Shown piece after piece: positions 1 to 7,500 of a stretch of 64,000 nt of DNA (positions are counted from its first letter, which is position 1; each line of letters starts with the position of its first letter). Source of the stretch: Protula sp. h YS-2021 (taxonomy: Eukaryota; Annelida; Polychaeta; Sabellida; Serpulidae); contig OX457034.1 of NCBI GenBank assembly GCA_949752745.1, positions 30,113,544 through 30,177,543 on the forward strand. Reading direction: 5' to 3'. Position numbers and translations under genes: made by a program. The notes below the pieces were generated by a model. That model saw only the letters and a program-made list of their open reading frames with translations, did not search any database and had not been told where the DNA came from.

Positions 1-2
1 TA

Positions 3-56
3 ATACGGCATATCCTCGTCTCGGACATTTGTCGTTGTCATGTATCTGCGCCGTAT
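3..56. repeat. Inverted repeat ATACGGC / GCCGTAT
   Basis: ATACGGC at 3-9 and GCCGTAT at 50-56 are perfect 7-bp inverted arms with 40 bp between. They lie in the CpG-richer start of every unit. They could form a stem in RNA or a small cruciform, or could be chance. Confidence 0.5.
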
Positions 57-226
57 GTCGAATTATGCTGACACAGTTGACGCCCCACTCTAGCGCTATT
101 ACTCTTATATTTATGACTTCCTTAAAATCTAAGCGGTTATTGTTGCAAGATCAAAGATTTCAATTTAGTTCGTTCGTTGCATAGACTGCACATCCTAGCT
201 TTTATTTTAGTGTTAATGCATGTTTA

Positions 227-236
227 ACTGGCCAGT
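227..236. repeat. 10-bp palindrome ACTGGCCAGT
   Basis: This perfect palindrome is embedded in a local direct repeat: TTAACTGG occurs at 225-232 and again shortly after the palindrome. It is present in every unit. Confidence 0.6.
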
Positions 237-276
237 CGTTAACTGGTCAACCGTCAATGATGGATAATGGATTTAC

Positions 277-286
277 AGACATGTCT
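277..286. repeat. 10-bp palindrome AGACATGTCT
   Basis: This is a perfect 10-bp palindrome, conserved in every unit. It happens to fit the degenerate p53 half-site pattern, but one such match is not unexpected in 1.3 kb. Confidence 0.6.
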
Positions 287-377
287 TGTTATATTTTCCA
301 TGTTGATCAAACCAACACAGGTTAAACAAGACCCAAACAGTCTGAGAAATCTGATAGATTCACAGCAGGTTATATAC

Positions 378-380
378 AAA
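378..380. other. Short/long junction (unit 1 example)
   Basis: In short units TATATACAA joins directly to ATAGTGAAA; in long units 1787-1799 bp lie between them. The two bases AA before the joint are present at both edges of the long segment, so the breakpoint has 2-bp microhomology. Every short unit, including partial unit 44, has the identical joint. Ten bases right of it short units read GAAAATGG and long units GAAAGTGG without exception. Confidence 0.9.
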
Positions 381-544
381 TAGTGAAAATGGTTAATTTG
401 GTGGATACGTTAAATTTTGAAAGTGGAATATCTTTAAAAGTATTGGTGATAGAGAGACGGGGATTTGACGAGGTGATATGGCGAATATGAATTATGTATG
501 ATCCAGTAGTGTTTTTAGGCCATTCTGAGCCCTTTAAATTGCAC

Positions 545-732
545 TTTTACAAAGGCAAAGTTTTCTACAGGCGAGTGTTAAATGAATGGTTTTAAGAACA
601 GCGAGATAGTTTTTTATAAATAGATTTGTCTATTTCTTAGTGATTGGATGAATGATCAGATCAGTCCTGGAAAAAACTTCACAATAACTATGTAACTGTT
701 TGATATATTTTTTTAAAGTAAACCTTTGTAAC
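545..732 (+). repeat. Possible internal subrepeat, copy 1
   Basis: GTTTTAAGAAC at 589-599 is identical to 987-997 in copy 3, and both are followed by an A-rich stretch and then a TTTCT motif (TCTATTTCTTAG here, TTTATTTCTGCA there). The anchor YAAGA falls at 593, 781, 991 and 1164, giving steps of 188, 210 and 173 bp. The edges of this copy are arbitrary. Confidence 0.4.
618..635. repeat. Short hairpin AAATAGA-TTTG-TCTATTT
   Basis: Perfect 7-bp arms enclose a 4-base loop. The hairpin follows directly on the variable T tract (T6, T7 or T8) and is present in every unit. The unit-9, 32 and 33 variant (T6-AA) leaves it intact. Confidence 0.65.
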
Positions 733-920
733 CATATACATCCTTCATGTTACCAGTTACCAATACAAATATATGTAATGTAAGAAGCTACTAAATTTCA
801 ACTTACAATTTAGATGTTTTCAGCATTTTATTTACAGTAGACTTTGTAAACCTAAATAATTAAAATGTACTTCTATTTCCAGCCGAGTGTGAGATGTGAG
901 AAATAATTCTGGGGTTACGG
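733..920 (+). repeat. Probable internal subrepeat, copy 2
   Basis: This stretch begins CATATACATCC, 188 bp before the start of copy 3. It contains TAAGAAGCTACTAAA, which lines up with CAAGAGCTAGAAAGG of copy 4, and CATTTTATTTACAG, which lines up with ACTTTATTTCTGG. Similarity is clearly lower than between copies 3 and 4, and the second half aligns poorly. Confidence 0.5.
749..762 (+). repeat. Tandem GTTACCA x2
   Basis: GTTACCA is repeated twice head to tail, without mismatch, in every unit. It is a minor local duplication. Confidence 0.7.
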
Positions 921-929
921 TATATACCG
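918..929. repeat. 12-bp perfect palindrome CGGTATATACCG
   Basis: This is the longest perfect palindrome I noticed in the unit. It sits where copy 3 of the internal subrepeat begins and was unchanged in the units I read. The paired subrepeat (around 1101-1112) has lost the symmetry (CACATATACCAC). It could be a binding site for a dimeric protein, but nothing in the sequence proves that. Confidence 0.7.
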
Positions 930-1103
930 CCAACAACTGGAAAAATAAAAATAAATCAAGGGGTAATGTCATTGAATGTGTGATTTGTTTTAAGAACTAC
1001 AAAAAGATGTATATATTCCATAGGTAAAAATTGTAATTTATTTCTGCATACAAACAATATGTATTTGCACCAATTATCAACTCTAAAGAAATCAGGTATT
1101 ACA
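921..1103 (+). repeat. Internal subrepeat, copy 3
   Basis: This copy begins TATATACCGCC and ends AAAGAAATCAGG. It aligns along its whole length with the next 163 bp: GAATGTGTGATTTG against GAATTTGTGATATG, GATGTATGTAT against AATGTATGTAT, and AATTTATTTCTGCATACAA against ACTTTATTTCTGGATACAA. Offsets run from 183 at the start to 172 at the end, so small gaps are needed. Identity is roughly 70% by eye. Confidence 0.8.
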
Positions 1104-1266
1104 CATATACCACCGACAAAAATGAAAATCCTGTGACTTTCTCAGTGAATTTGTGATATGGTTCAAGAGCTAGAAAGGAATGTATGTATACCTTTAGTAA
1201 AATTTGAACTTTATTTCTGGATACAAGCAATCGGTAGCTGCAACAAGTATCAACAGAAACAAATCA
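1104..1266 (+). repeat. Internal subrepeat, copy 4
   Basis: This copy begins CATATACCACC and ends ACAGAAACAAATCA. It is the partner of the copy at 921-1103, in direct orientation and immediately adjacent. Its end leads into the boundary SINE relic. Confidence 0.8.
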
Positions 1267-1274
1267 CCAGAAAA

Positions 1275-1400
1275 CATTGATGTAAAAATTCAAAGGTCCA
1301 GTACATAATACGGCATATCCTCGTCTCGGACATTTGTCGTTGTCATGTATCTGCGCCGTATGTCGAATTATGCTGACACAGTTGACGCCCCACTCTAGCG
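1275..1400 (+). repeat. Decayed SINE-like copy across the unit boundary
   Basis: This stretch runs from the end of unit 1 into unit 2 and shares a collinear chain of matches with the SINE at 1745-1892. CATTG and AAGGTCC are 18 bp apart in both. CGGCAT (1311-1316) and GACATTTG (1329-1336) follow in the same order. The last match is GTTGACGCCCC-ACTC-TAGCG (1381-1400, 18 of 20 with two one-base gaps). Between CATTG and AAGGTCC, 16 of 25 bases match and most differences are C-to-T or G-to-A. The same stretch recurs at every unit boundary. I infer an older copy of the same or a related SINE trapped in the basic unit. Only a formal alignment would settle it. Confidence 0.45.
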
Positions 1401-1726
1401 CTATTACTCTTATATTTATGACTTCCTTAAAATCTAAGCGGTTATTGTTGCAAGATCAAAGATTTCAATTTAGTTCGTTCGTTGCATAGACTGCACATCC
1501 TAGCTTTTATTTTAGTGTTAATGCATGTTTAACTGGCCAGTCGTTAACTGGTCAACCGTCAATGATGGATAATGGATTTACAGACATGTCTTGTTATATT
1601 TTCCATGTTGATCAAACCAACACAGGTTAAACAAGACCCAAACAGTCTGAGAAATCTGATAGATTCACAGCAGGTTATATACAATTCCAGTGACATTGAA
1701 AAATGGTGTGTAAAATTACTGATAGA

Positions 1727-2057
1727 GAATTGAATTGGATAGAGCATTGGTTCGGTAAGCCGAAGGTCCCGAGTTCGACTCCAGCTCGGGGCGGCATGCA
1801 GGGAATTGACATTTGCTCAAATTGCCTTGGCTAAGCAAATACAGTAGATAAGATCACCTATGAAGGAATTTAAAGTTGACGCCCACTTAGCGTTTCAGCC
1901 ATCCCTTAAAAAACATTCTGGAAAGAAGTTAGTTTGGGCATCGTCCAATGACTTTCTTTATTTGAGTTGCCAAAGTCAATAAAATTATTTATTTTTAAAC
2001 GATCAAAAGTTTCAGGGAGTGAACTCTGTAAAAAAAAAAAAAAAAAAACAAAAAAAA
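1727..2057 (+). mobile_element. tRNA-derived SINE-like element, unit 2
   Basis: The head has a degenerate Pol III A box (GAATTGAATTGG, 1727-1738, 10 of 12 consensus positions) and a near-perfect B box (AGTTCGACTCC, 1772-1782) 45 bp later. Between them is an anticodon-arm relic: stem 1747-1751 with 1759-1763 (two G-T wobbles) and loop TCGGTAA, whose middle would read GGT as in tRNA-Thr. The usual T33 is C and no acceptor stem forms, so it is not a working tRNA. The body runs to AATAAA (1978-1983) and then poly(A) from 2030. Head, body of about 240 bp and A tail match the architecture of tRNA-derived SINEs moved by LINE machinery. I cannot find clear target-site duplications, so the exact ends are uncertain and the family is unnamed. 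Confidence 0.72.
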
Positions 2058-2320
2058 CATAGGTTTTGCCTGTAACACTTTGGTCCCTTTTTATTCTATA
2101 TTGATATTGAATGTTTCAAGTCAAACCGTAAACAAGAAGAAAAAAGTGTAAGCAACGCCTGATTTGAAAGATTTACAATGCAGCAATAAATGTTGCAATC
2201 ACTCACTTTTTCCCACACCACAATCCAATTCAGATGGGAAGGTATGTAGTTTATAAACAGGCTCGAGCATCCATATAGATAGTGCTGTGCAGGTTATGGC
2301 AGTAATACAGTTGGCTGAAA

Positions 2321-2536
2321 GTTGGCTCGGGAGTGCGAGGGCGTAAGCGTTCCGGTGTTCTTCGGGACCCGGTGGATCGAGCTGGAACTCGGCTGTAGAA
2401 AGGCGAAAGGCGGCGTAAAACCCGCCCGGTATGCCGAAGCCCCGCCACTGACCAATGCACACTGTGGTTGATCATTGACGGTGGCTGGGGTGGCCGTATA
2501 TACGTCAGGCTTCTGGCAGCAAGCCATAATATATAT
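2321..2536 (+). promoter_or_regulatory. CpG-rich island with promoter-like motifs, unit 2
   Basis: Positions 2321-2459 hold about 16 CpG in 140 bp, and 2341-2460 is about 62% GC, in sharp contrast to the AT-rich surroundings. On the + strand follow GC-box-like CCCGCCC (2421-2427) and CCCCGCC (2440-2446), CCAAT (2452-2456), TATATAC (2497-2503, 45 bp after CCAAT) and a second TATA-like run (2527-2536). This order and spacing resemble a Pol II promoter, with a start expected near 2525-2565, but no recognisable coding or RNA gene follows. The island could also act on the minus strand or be a fragment captured from a gene. Function is inference. Confidence 0.4.
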
Positions 2537-2771
2537 CCTGCACTGCACGCTTCACTTTTTGTTTTTTTTTTACCTTTGATTATGTTTTATTTTATCCAAG
2601 AGGTAGGTTATTGTTTCTACTTCATACAAAACTTATGCAAGATTTAATCATATTTTATTGCTGGTGCATGCACATAGAAGGCTCTAGAATATGCACAACA
2701 GTATTCCACACTCCTCTAGTATCGCTTGTTCAATGCTCTTTCAATCCAACTGGACAATCAAAAGCTGTGCG

Positions 2772-2809
2772 TCTCACACTTCTTGATCTCTCTCACACTG
2801 CTTGATCTC
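2772..2809 (+). repeat. 19-bp pyrimidine-rich tandem duplication
   Basis: Two adjacent 19-bp copies, beginning TCTCACACT and ending CTTGATCTC, differ at one base (T or G at position 10). The same pair occurs in the other long units at 5865-5902, 19414-19451 and 56473-56510. It is confined to the long-unit-specific segment. Confidence 0.85.
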
Positions 2810-4828
2810 TTCAATCATGGCATTCTACCTACGTCAGTTGCAGAGTTACTTCGGGATTGAAGGCACAGAGTACGATCGTTGTACCTTACTAAGATCGAGG
2901 ATGTATATTCAGACACCGTAATATCATACTGAATTTTACTTCAGGTTTTAAACAAATATTAAGTAGTCTTAAAACTGTTTGATTTTACATACACCGTTTA
3001 TAAGAGAATGACATTGAAGCATTAACTTTGGCCATTTTTTTCTATCTTAAACCATTTCAAAGAGAATAAAATACTCAGACAAAAGTACAGATGCTCAATA
3101 ATCTTTCAGATCAAGGCAGATCGATGAACTTTCTAAAATACATAAACCTATTTTATTGCTAAACATTAAAATATCTGCAATAAAGAAAATTTTAATGGTT
3201 ATAAAAGTAAGATTGTAATGTGTGGATAAGTTTGTACAGTGTAGCTAAAGTGAAAAGGTGGTAGTAGAATTTGCAAAGTGGGGATACCTGCTTGACCTCT
3301 TCCGAGGATCATAATTTTAAAACTGATCTATGTGAAAATAAAAGAAGAAAGTTAATTTTCCTTGGAAAATAATAAAAAGTCAAATATATTGTACTTGCGA
3401 TTGAAGAAAAATGGGCACGGTTGGGGAGAGGAAGAGCAAAGGAAGACGGATGTATGTAAATGTCTTGAGTAATAATGTGAAATAGTGAAAGTGGTTAATT
3501 TGGTGGATAGGTTAAATTTTGAAAGTGGAATATCTTTAAAAGTATTGGTGATAGAGAGACGGGGATTTGACGAGGTGATATGGCGAATATGAATTATGTA
3601 TGATCCAGTAGTGGTTTTAGGCCATTCTGAGCCCTTTAAATTGCACTTTTACAAAGGCAAAGTTTTCTACAGGCGAGTGTTAAATGAATGATTTTAAGAA
3701 CAGCGAGATAGTTTTTTTATAAATAGATTTGTCTATTTCTTAGTGATTGGATGAATGATCAGATCAGTCCTGGAAAAAACTTCACAATAACTATGTAACT
3801 GTTTGATATATTTTTTTAAAGTAAACCTTTGTAACCATATACATCCTTCATGTTACCAGTTACCAATACAAATATATGTAATGTAAGAAGCTACTAAATT
3901 TCAACTTACAATTTAGATGTTTTCAACATTTTATTTACAGTAGACTTTGTAAACCTAAATAATTAAAATGTACTTCTATTTCCAGCCGAGTGTGAGATGT
4001 GAGAAATAATTCTGGGGTTACGGTATATACCGCCAACAACTGGAAAAATAAAAATAAATCAAGGGGTAATGTCATTGAATGTGTGATTTGTTTTAAGAAC
4101 TACAAAAAGATGTATGTATTCCATAGGTAAAATTGTAATTTATTTCTGCATACAAACAATATGTATTTGCACCAATTATCAACTCTAAAGAAATCAGGTA
4201 TTACACATATACCACCGACAAAAATGAAAATCCTGTGACTTTCTCAGTGAATTTGTGATATGGTTCAAGAGTTAGAAAGGAATGCATGTATACCTTTAGT
4301 AAAATTTGAACTTTATTTCTGGATACAAGCAATCGGTAGCTGCAACAAGTATCAACAGAAACAAATCACCAGAAAACATTGATGTAAAAATTCAAAGGTC
4401 CAGTACATAATACGGCATATCCTCGTCTCGGACATTTGTCGTTGTCATGTATCTGCGCCGTATGTCGAATTATGCTGACACAGTTGACGCCCCACTCTAG
4501 CGCTATTACTCTTATATTTATGACTTCCTTAAAATCTAAGCGGTTATTGTTGCAAGATCAAAGATTTCAATTTAGTTCGTTCGTTGCATAGACTGCACAT
4601 CCTAGCTTTTATTTTAGTGTTAATGCATGTTTAACTGGCCAGTCGTTAACTGGTCAACCGTCAATGATGGATAATGGATTTACAGACATGTCTTGTTATA
4701 TTTTCCATGTTGATCAAACCAACACAGGTTAAACAAGACCCAAACAGTCTGAGAAATCTGATAGATTCACAGCAGGTTATATACAATTCCAGTGACATTG
4801 AAAAATGGTGTGTAAAATTACTGATAGA

Positions 4829-5151
4829 GAATTGAATTGGATAGAGCATTGGTTCGGTAAGCCGAAGGTCCCGAGTTCGACTCCAGCTCGGGGCGGCATG
4901 CAGGGAATTGACATTTGCTCAAATTGCCTTGGCTAAGCAAATACAGTAGATAAGATCACCTATGAAGGAATTTAAAGTTGACGCCCACTTAGCGTTTCAG
5001 CCATCCCTTAAAAAACATTTTAGAAAGAAGTTAGTTTGGGCATCGTCCAATGACTTTCTTTATTTGAGTTGCCAAAGTCAATAAAATTATTTATTTTTAA
5101 ACGATCAAAAGTTTCAGGGAGTGAACTCTGTAAAAAAAAAAAAAAAAAAAA
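4829..5151 (+). mobile_element. tRNA-derived SINE-like element, unit 3
   Basis: This copy of the element in unit 2 has identical A and B boxes (4829-4840 and 4874-4884), AATAAA at 5080-5085 and an uninterrupted A20 tail (5132-5151). It was copied as part of the satellite unit, not by an independent insertion, because its position within the unit is the same. Confidence 0.7.
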
Positions 5152-5414
5152 CATAGGTTTTGCCTGTAACACTTTGGTCCCTTTTTATTCTATATTGATA
5201 TTGAATGTTTCAAGTCAAACCGTAAACAAGAAGAAAAAAGTGTAAGCAACGCCTGTTTTGAAAGATTTACAATGCAGCAATAAATGTTGCAATCACTCAC
5301 TTTTTCCCACACCACAATCCAATTCAGATGGGAAGGTATGTAGTTTATAAACAGGCTCGAGCATCCATACAGATAGTGCTGTGCAGGTTATGGCAGTAAT
5401 ACAGTTGGCTGAAA

Positions 5415-5630
5415 GTTGGCTCGGGAGTGCGAGGGCGTAAGCGTTCCGGTGTTCTTCGGGACCCGGTGGATCGAGCTGGAACTCGGCTGTAGAAAGGCGA
5501 AAGGCGGCGTAAAACCCGCCCGGTATGCCGAAGCCCCGCCACTGACCAATGCACACTGTGGTTGATCATTGACGGTGGCTGGGGTGGCCGTATATACGTC
5601 AGGCTTCTGGCAGCAAGCCATAATATATAT
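5415..5630 (+). promoter_or_regulatory. CpG-rich island with promoter-like motifs, unit 3
   Basis: This copy of the island in unit 2 keeps every motif: CCAAT at 5546-5550 and TATATAC at 5591-5597. I see no change in the island itself. Confidence 0.4.
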
Positions 5631-7500
5631 CCTGCACTGCACGCTTCACTTTTTGTTTTTTTTTACCTTTGATTATGTTTTATTTTATCCAAGAGGTAGG
5701 TTATTGTTTCTACTTCATACAAAACTTATGCAAGATTTAATCATATTTTATTGCTGGTGCATGCACATAGAAGGCTCTAGAATATGCACAACAGTATTCC
5801 ACACTCCTCTAGTATCGCTTGTTCAATGCTCTTTCAATCCAACTGGACAATCAAAAGCTGTGCGTCTCACACTTCTTGATCTCTCTCACACTGCTTGATC
5901 TCTTCAATCATGGCATTCTACCTACGTCAGTTGCAGAGTTACTTCGGGATTGAAGGCACAGAGTACGATCGTTGTACCTTACTAAGATCGAGGATGTATA
6001 TTCAGACACCGTAATATCATACTGAATTTTACTTCAGGTTTTAAACAAATATTAAGTAGTCTTAAAACTGTTTGATTTTACATACACCGTTTATAAGAGA
6101 ATGACATTGAAGCATTAACTTTGGCCATTTTTTCTATCTTAAACCATTTCAAAGAGAATAAAATACTCAGACAAAAGTACAGATGCTCAATAATCTTTCA
6201 GATCAAGGCAGATCGATGAACTTTCTAAAATACATAAACCTATTTTATTGCTAAACATTAAAATATCTGCAATAAAGAAAATTTTAATGGTTATAAAAGT
6301 AAGATTGTAATGTGTGGATAAGTTTGTACAGTGTAGCTAAAGTGAAAAGGTGGTAGTAGAATTTGCAAAGTGGGGATACCTGCTTGACCTCTTCCGAGGA
6401 TCATAATTTTAAAACTGATCTATGTGAAAATAAAAGAAGAAAGTTAATTTTCCTTGGAAAATAATAAAAAGTCAAATATATTGTACTTGCGATTGAAGAA
6501 AAATGGGCACGGTTGGGGAGAGAAAGAGCAAAGGAAGACGGATGTATGTAAATGTCTTGAGTAATAATGTGAAATAGTGAAAGTGGTTAATTTGGTGGAT
6601 AGGTTAAATTTTGAAAGTGGAATATCTTTAAAAGTATTGGTGATAGAGAGACGGGGATTTGACGAGGTGATATGGCGAATATGAATTATGTATGATCCAG
6701 TAGTGTTTTTAGGCCATTCTGAGCCCTTTAAATTGCACTTTTACAAAGGCAAAGTTTTCTACAGGCGAGTGTTAAATGAATGGTTTTAAGAACAGCGAGA
6801 TAGTTTTTTTATAAATAGATTTGTCTATTTCTTAGTGATTGGATGAATGATCAGATCAGTCCTGGAAAAAACTTCACAATAACTATGTAACTGTTTGATA
6901 TATTTTTTTAAAGTAAACCTTTGTAACCATATACATCCTTCATGTTACCAGTTACCAATACAAATATATGTAATGTAAGAAGCTACTAAATTTCAACTTA
7001 CAATTTAGATGTTTTCAGCATTTTATTTACAGTAGACTTTGTAAACCTAAATAATTAAAATGTACTTCTATTTCCAGCCGAGTGTGAGATGTGAGAAATA
7101 ATTCTGGGGTTACGGTATATACCGCCAACAACTGGAAAAATAAAAATAAATCAAGGGGTAATGTCATTGAATGTGTGATTTGTTTTAAGAACTACAAAAA
7201 GATGTATGTATTCCATAGGTAAAAATTGTAATTTATTTCTGCATACAAACAATATGTATTTGCACCAATTATCAACTCTAAAGAAATCAGGTATTACACA
7301 TATACCACCGACAAAAATGAAAATCCTGTGACTTTCTCAGTGAATTTGTGATATGGTTCAAGAGCTAGAAAGGAATGTATGTATACCTTTAGTAAAATTT
7401 GAACTTTATTTCTGGATACAAGCAATCGGTAGCTGCAACAAGTATCAACAGAAACAAATCACCAGAAAACATTGATGTAAAAATTCAAAGGTCCAGTACA

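Larger units (their letters stand above)
1..1305 (+). repeat. Short unit 1 (reference for the unit layout)
   Basis: This complete 1305-bp short unit serves as reference. Positions 1-100 are CpG-richer (about nine CpG) and include an inverted repeat and the last part of a SINE relic. Positions 100-380 are AT-rich with short palindromes. The short/long junction is at 379/380. Positions 380-590 hold nothing I recognise. Positions 590-1270 consist of diverged subrepeats of about 170-210 bp. Unit 1 has a T6 tract before ATAAATAG (most units have T7) and reads GTATATATTCC near 1008 where most units read GTATGTATTCC. Both variants are shared only with unit 11. Both units 1 and 11 lie directly upstream of a long unit. 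Confidence 0.95.
1685..3481 (+). other. Long-unit-specific 1.8-kb segment, unit 2
   Basis: This segment lies between TATATACAA and ATAGTGAAA, which are adjacent in short units. Its contents in order are: 42 bp of leader, a tRNA-like head (1727-1794), a SINE body with AATAAA (1978-1983), poly(A) (2030-2057 with one C), a GC/CpG-rich island (2321-2459), CCAAT (2452-2456), TATA-like motifs (2497-2503 and 2527-2536), a T tract (2562-2571), a 19-bp tandem duplication (2772-2809), then about 670 bp AT-rich with nothing I recognise. The ends show no terminal inverted repeat, and only the two bases AA could be a target duplication. This argues against a simple cut-and-paste insertion and for deletion in the short class. 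Confidence 0.9.
1306..4407 (+). repeat. Long unit 2 (3102 bp), most diverged copy
   Basis: This is a short unit interrupted by 1797 extra bases at 1685-3481. It is the most diverged unit in the window. Differences from nearly all other units include A for T at 2162, T for C at 2276, G for T at 3614, A for G at 3691, A for G at 3926, one A fewer near 4130, T for C at 4272 (shared with units 5, 6, 7, 26 and 34) and C for T at 4285. Its poly(A) is interrupted (A19-C-A8). It is followed directly by long unit 3, the only place where two long units are adjacent. Confidence 0.95.
4787..6573 (+). other. Long-unit-specific 1.8-kb segment, unit 3
   Basis: This 1787-bp copy has the same contents and edges as the segment of unit 2. 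The differences are mostly homopolymer lengths plus a few substitutions near 5020 and 6524. From about 5903 to 6573 I recognise nothing beyond AT-rich sequence. Confidence 0.9.
4408..7500 (+). repeat. Long unit 3 (3093 bp)
   Basis: This long unit carries extra sequence at 4787-6573 (1787 bp). It is the shortest of the four long units, mainly because its poly(A) is 20 bases (5132-5151) and its T tract 9 bases. Two substitutions near 5020 (TTTTAG for TTCTGG) and one near 6524 (GAGAAAG for GAGGAAG) are private. It carries A, not G, at the marker near the unit end (ACAAACAAT), unlike long units 12 and 39. Short unit 4 follows. Confidence 0.95.

Noticed and set aside
173..189. A CENP-B-box-like start (TTCGTTG) in each unit
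   Set aside because: The first half fits, but the essential CGGG of the second half is absent.
277..286. A p53 response element (AGACATGTCT)
   Set aside because: Only one half-site is perfect, there is no second half-site within the usual spacing, and about one chance match per 4 kb is expected.
1160..1170. A Pol III B box in the short unit (GGTTCAAGAGC)
   Set aside because: One essential C is replaced by G and no A box lies at a suitable distance upstream.
1559..1747. A 62-codon minus-strand frame in long units
   Set aside because: It spans the short/long junction and runs into the tRNA-like head of the SINE. It has no recognisable domain and is absent from short units.
1719..1794. A functional tRNA-Thr(GGT) gene
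   Set aside because: The acceptor stem does not pair, T33 is replaced by C, the anticodon stem has two wobbles and the T arm is distorted. It is better read as a SINE head.
2199..2548. Three overlapping minus-strand open frames (87, 74 and 84 codons), repeated in all long units
   Set aside because: They overlap in the GC-rich island, where stop codons are rare by composition. I recognise no domain. Their apparent conservation only reflects repeat identity, and a base change between copies (T/C at 2276) alters the product in two frames (Ile/Val in one, Tyr/Cys in another).
1685..3481. A DNA transposon or Helitron insertion
   Set aside because: There are no terminal inverted repeats (TTCCAGTGAC against TTCACATTAT), no target duplication beyond AA, no Helitron end motif and no transposase frame.
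5569..5898. Plus-strand frames of 60-112 codons after the CpG island, differing in start among the long units
   Set aside because: They change length and frame with the T-tract length (T9, T10, T11, T13), as expected of chance frames. No domain or signal is recognisable.
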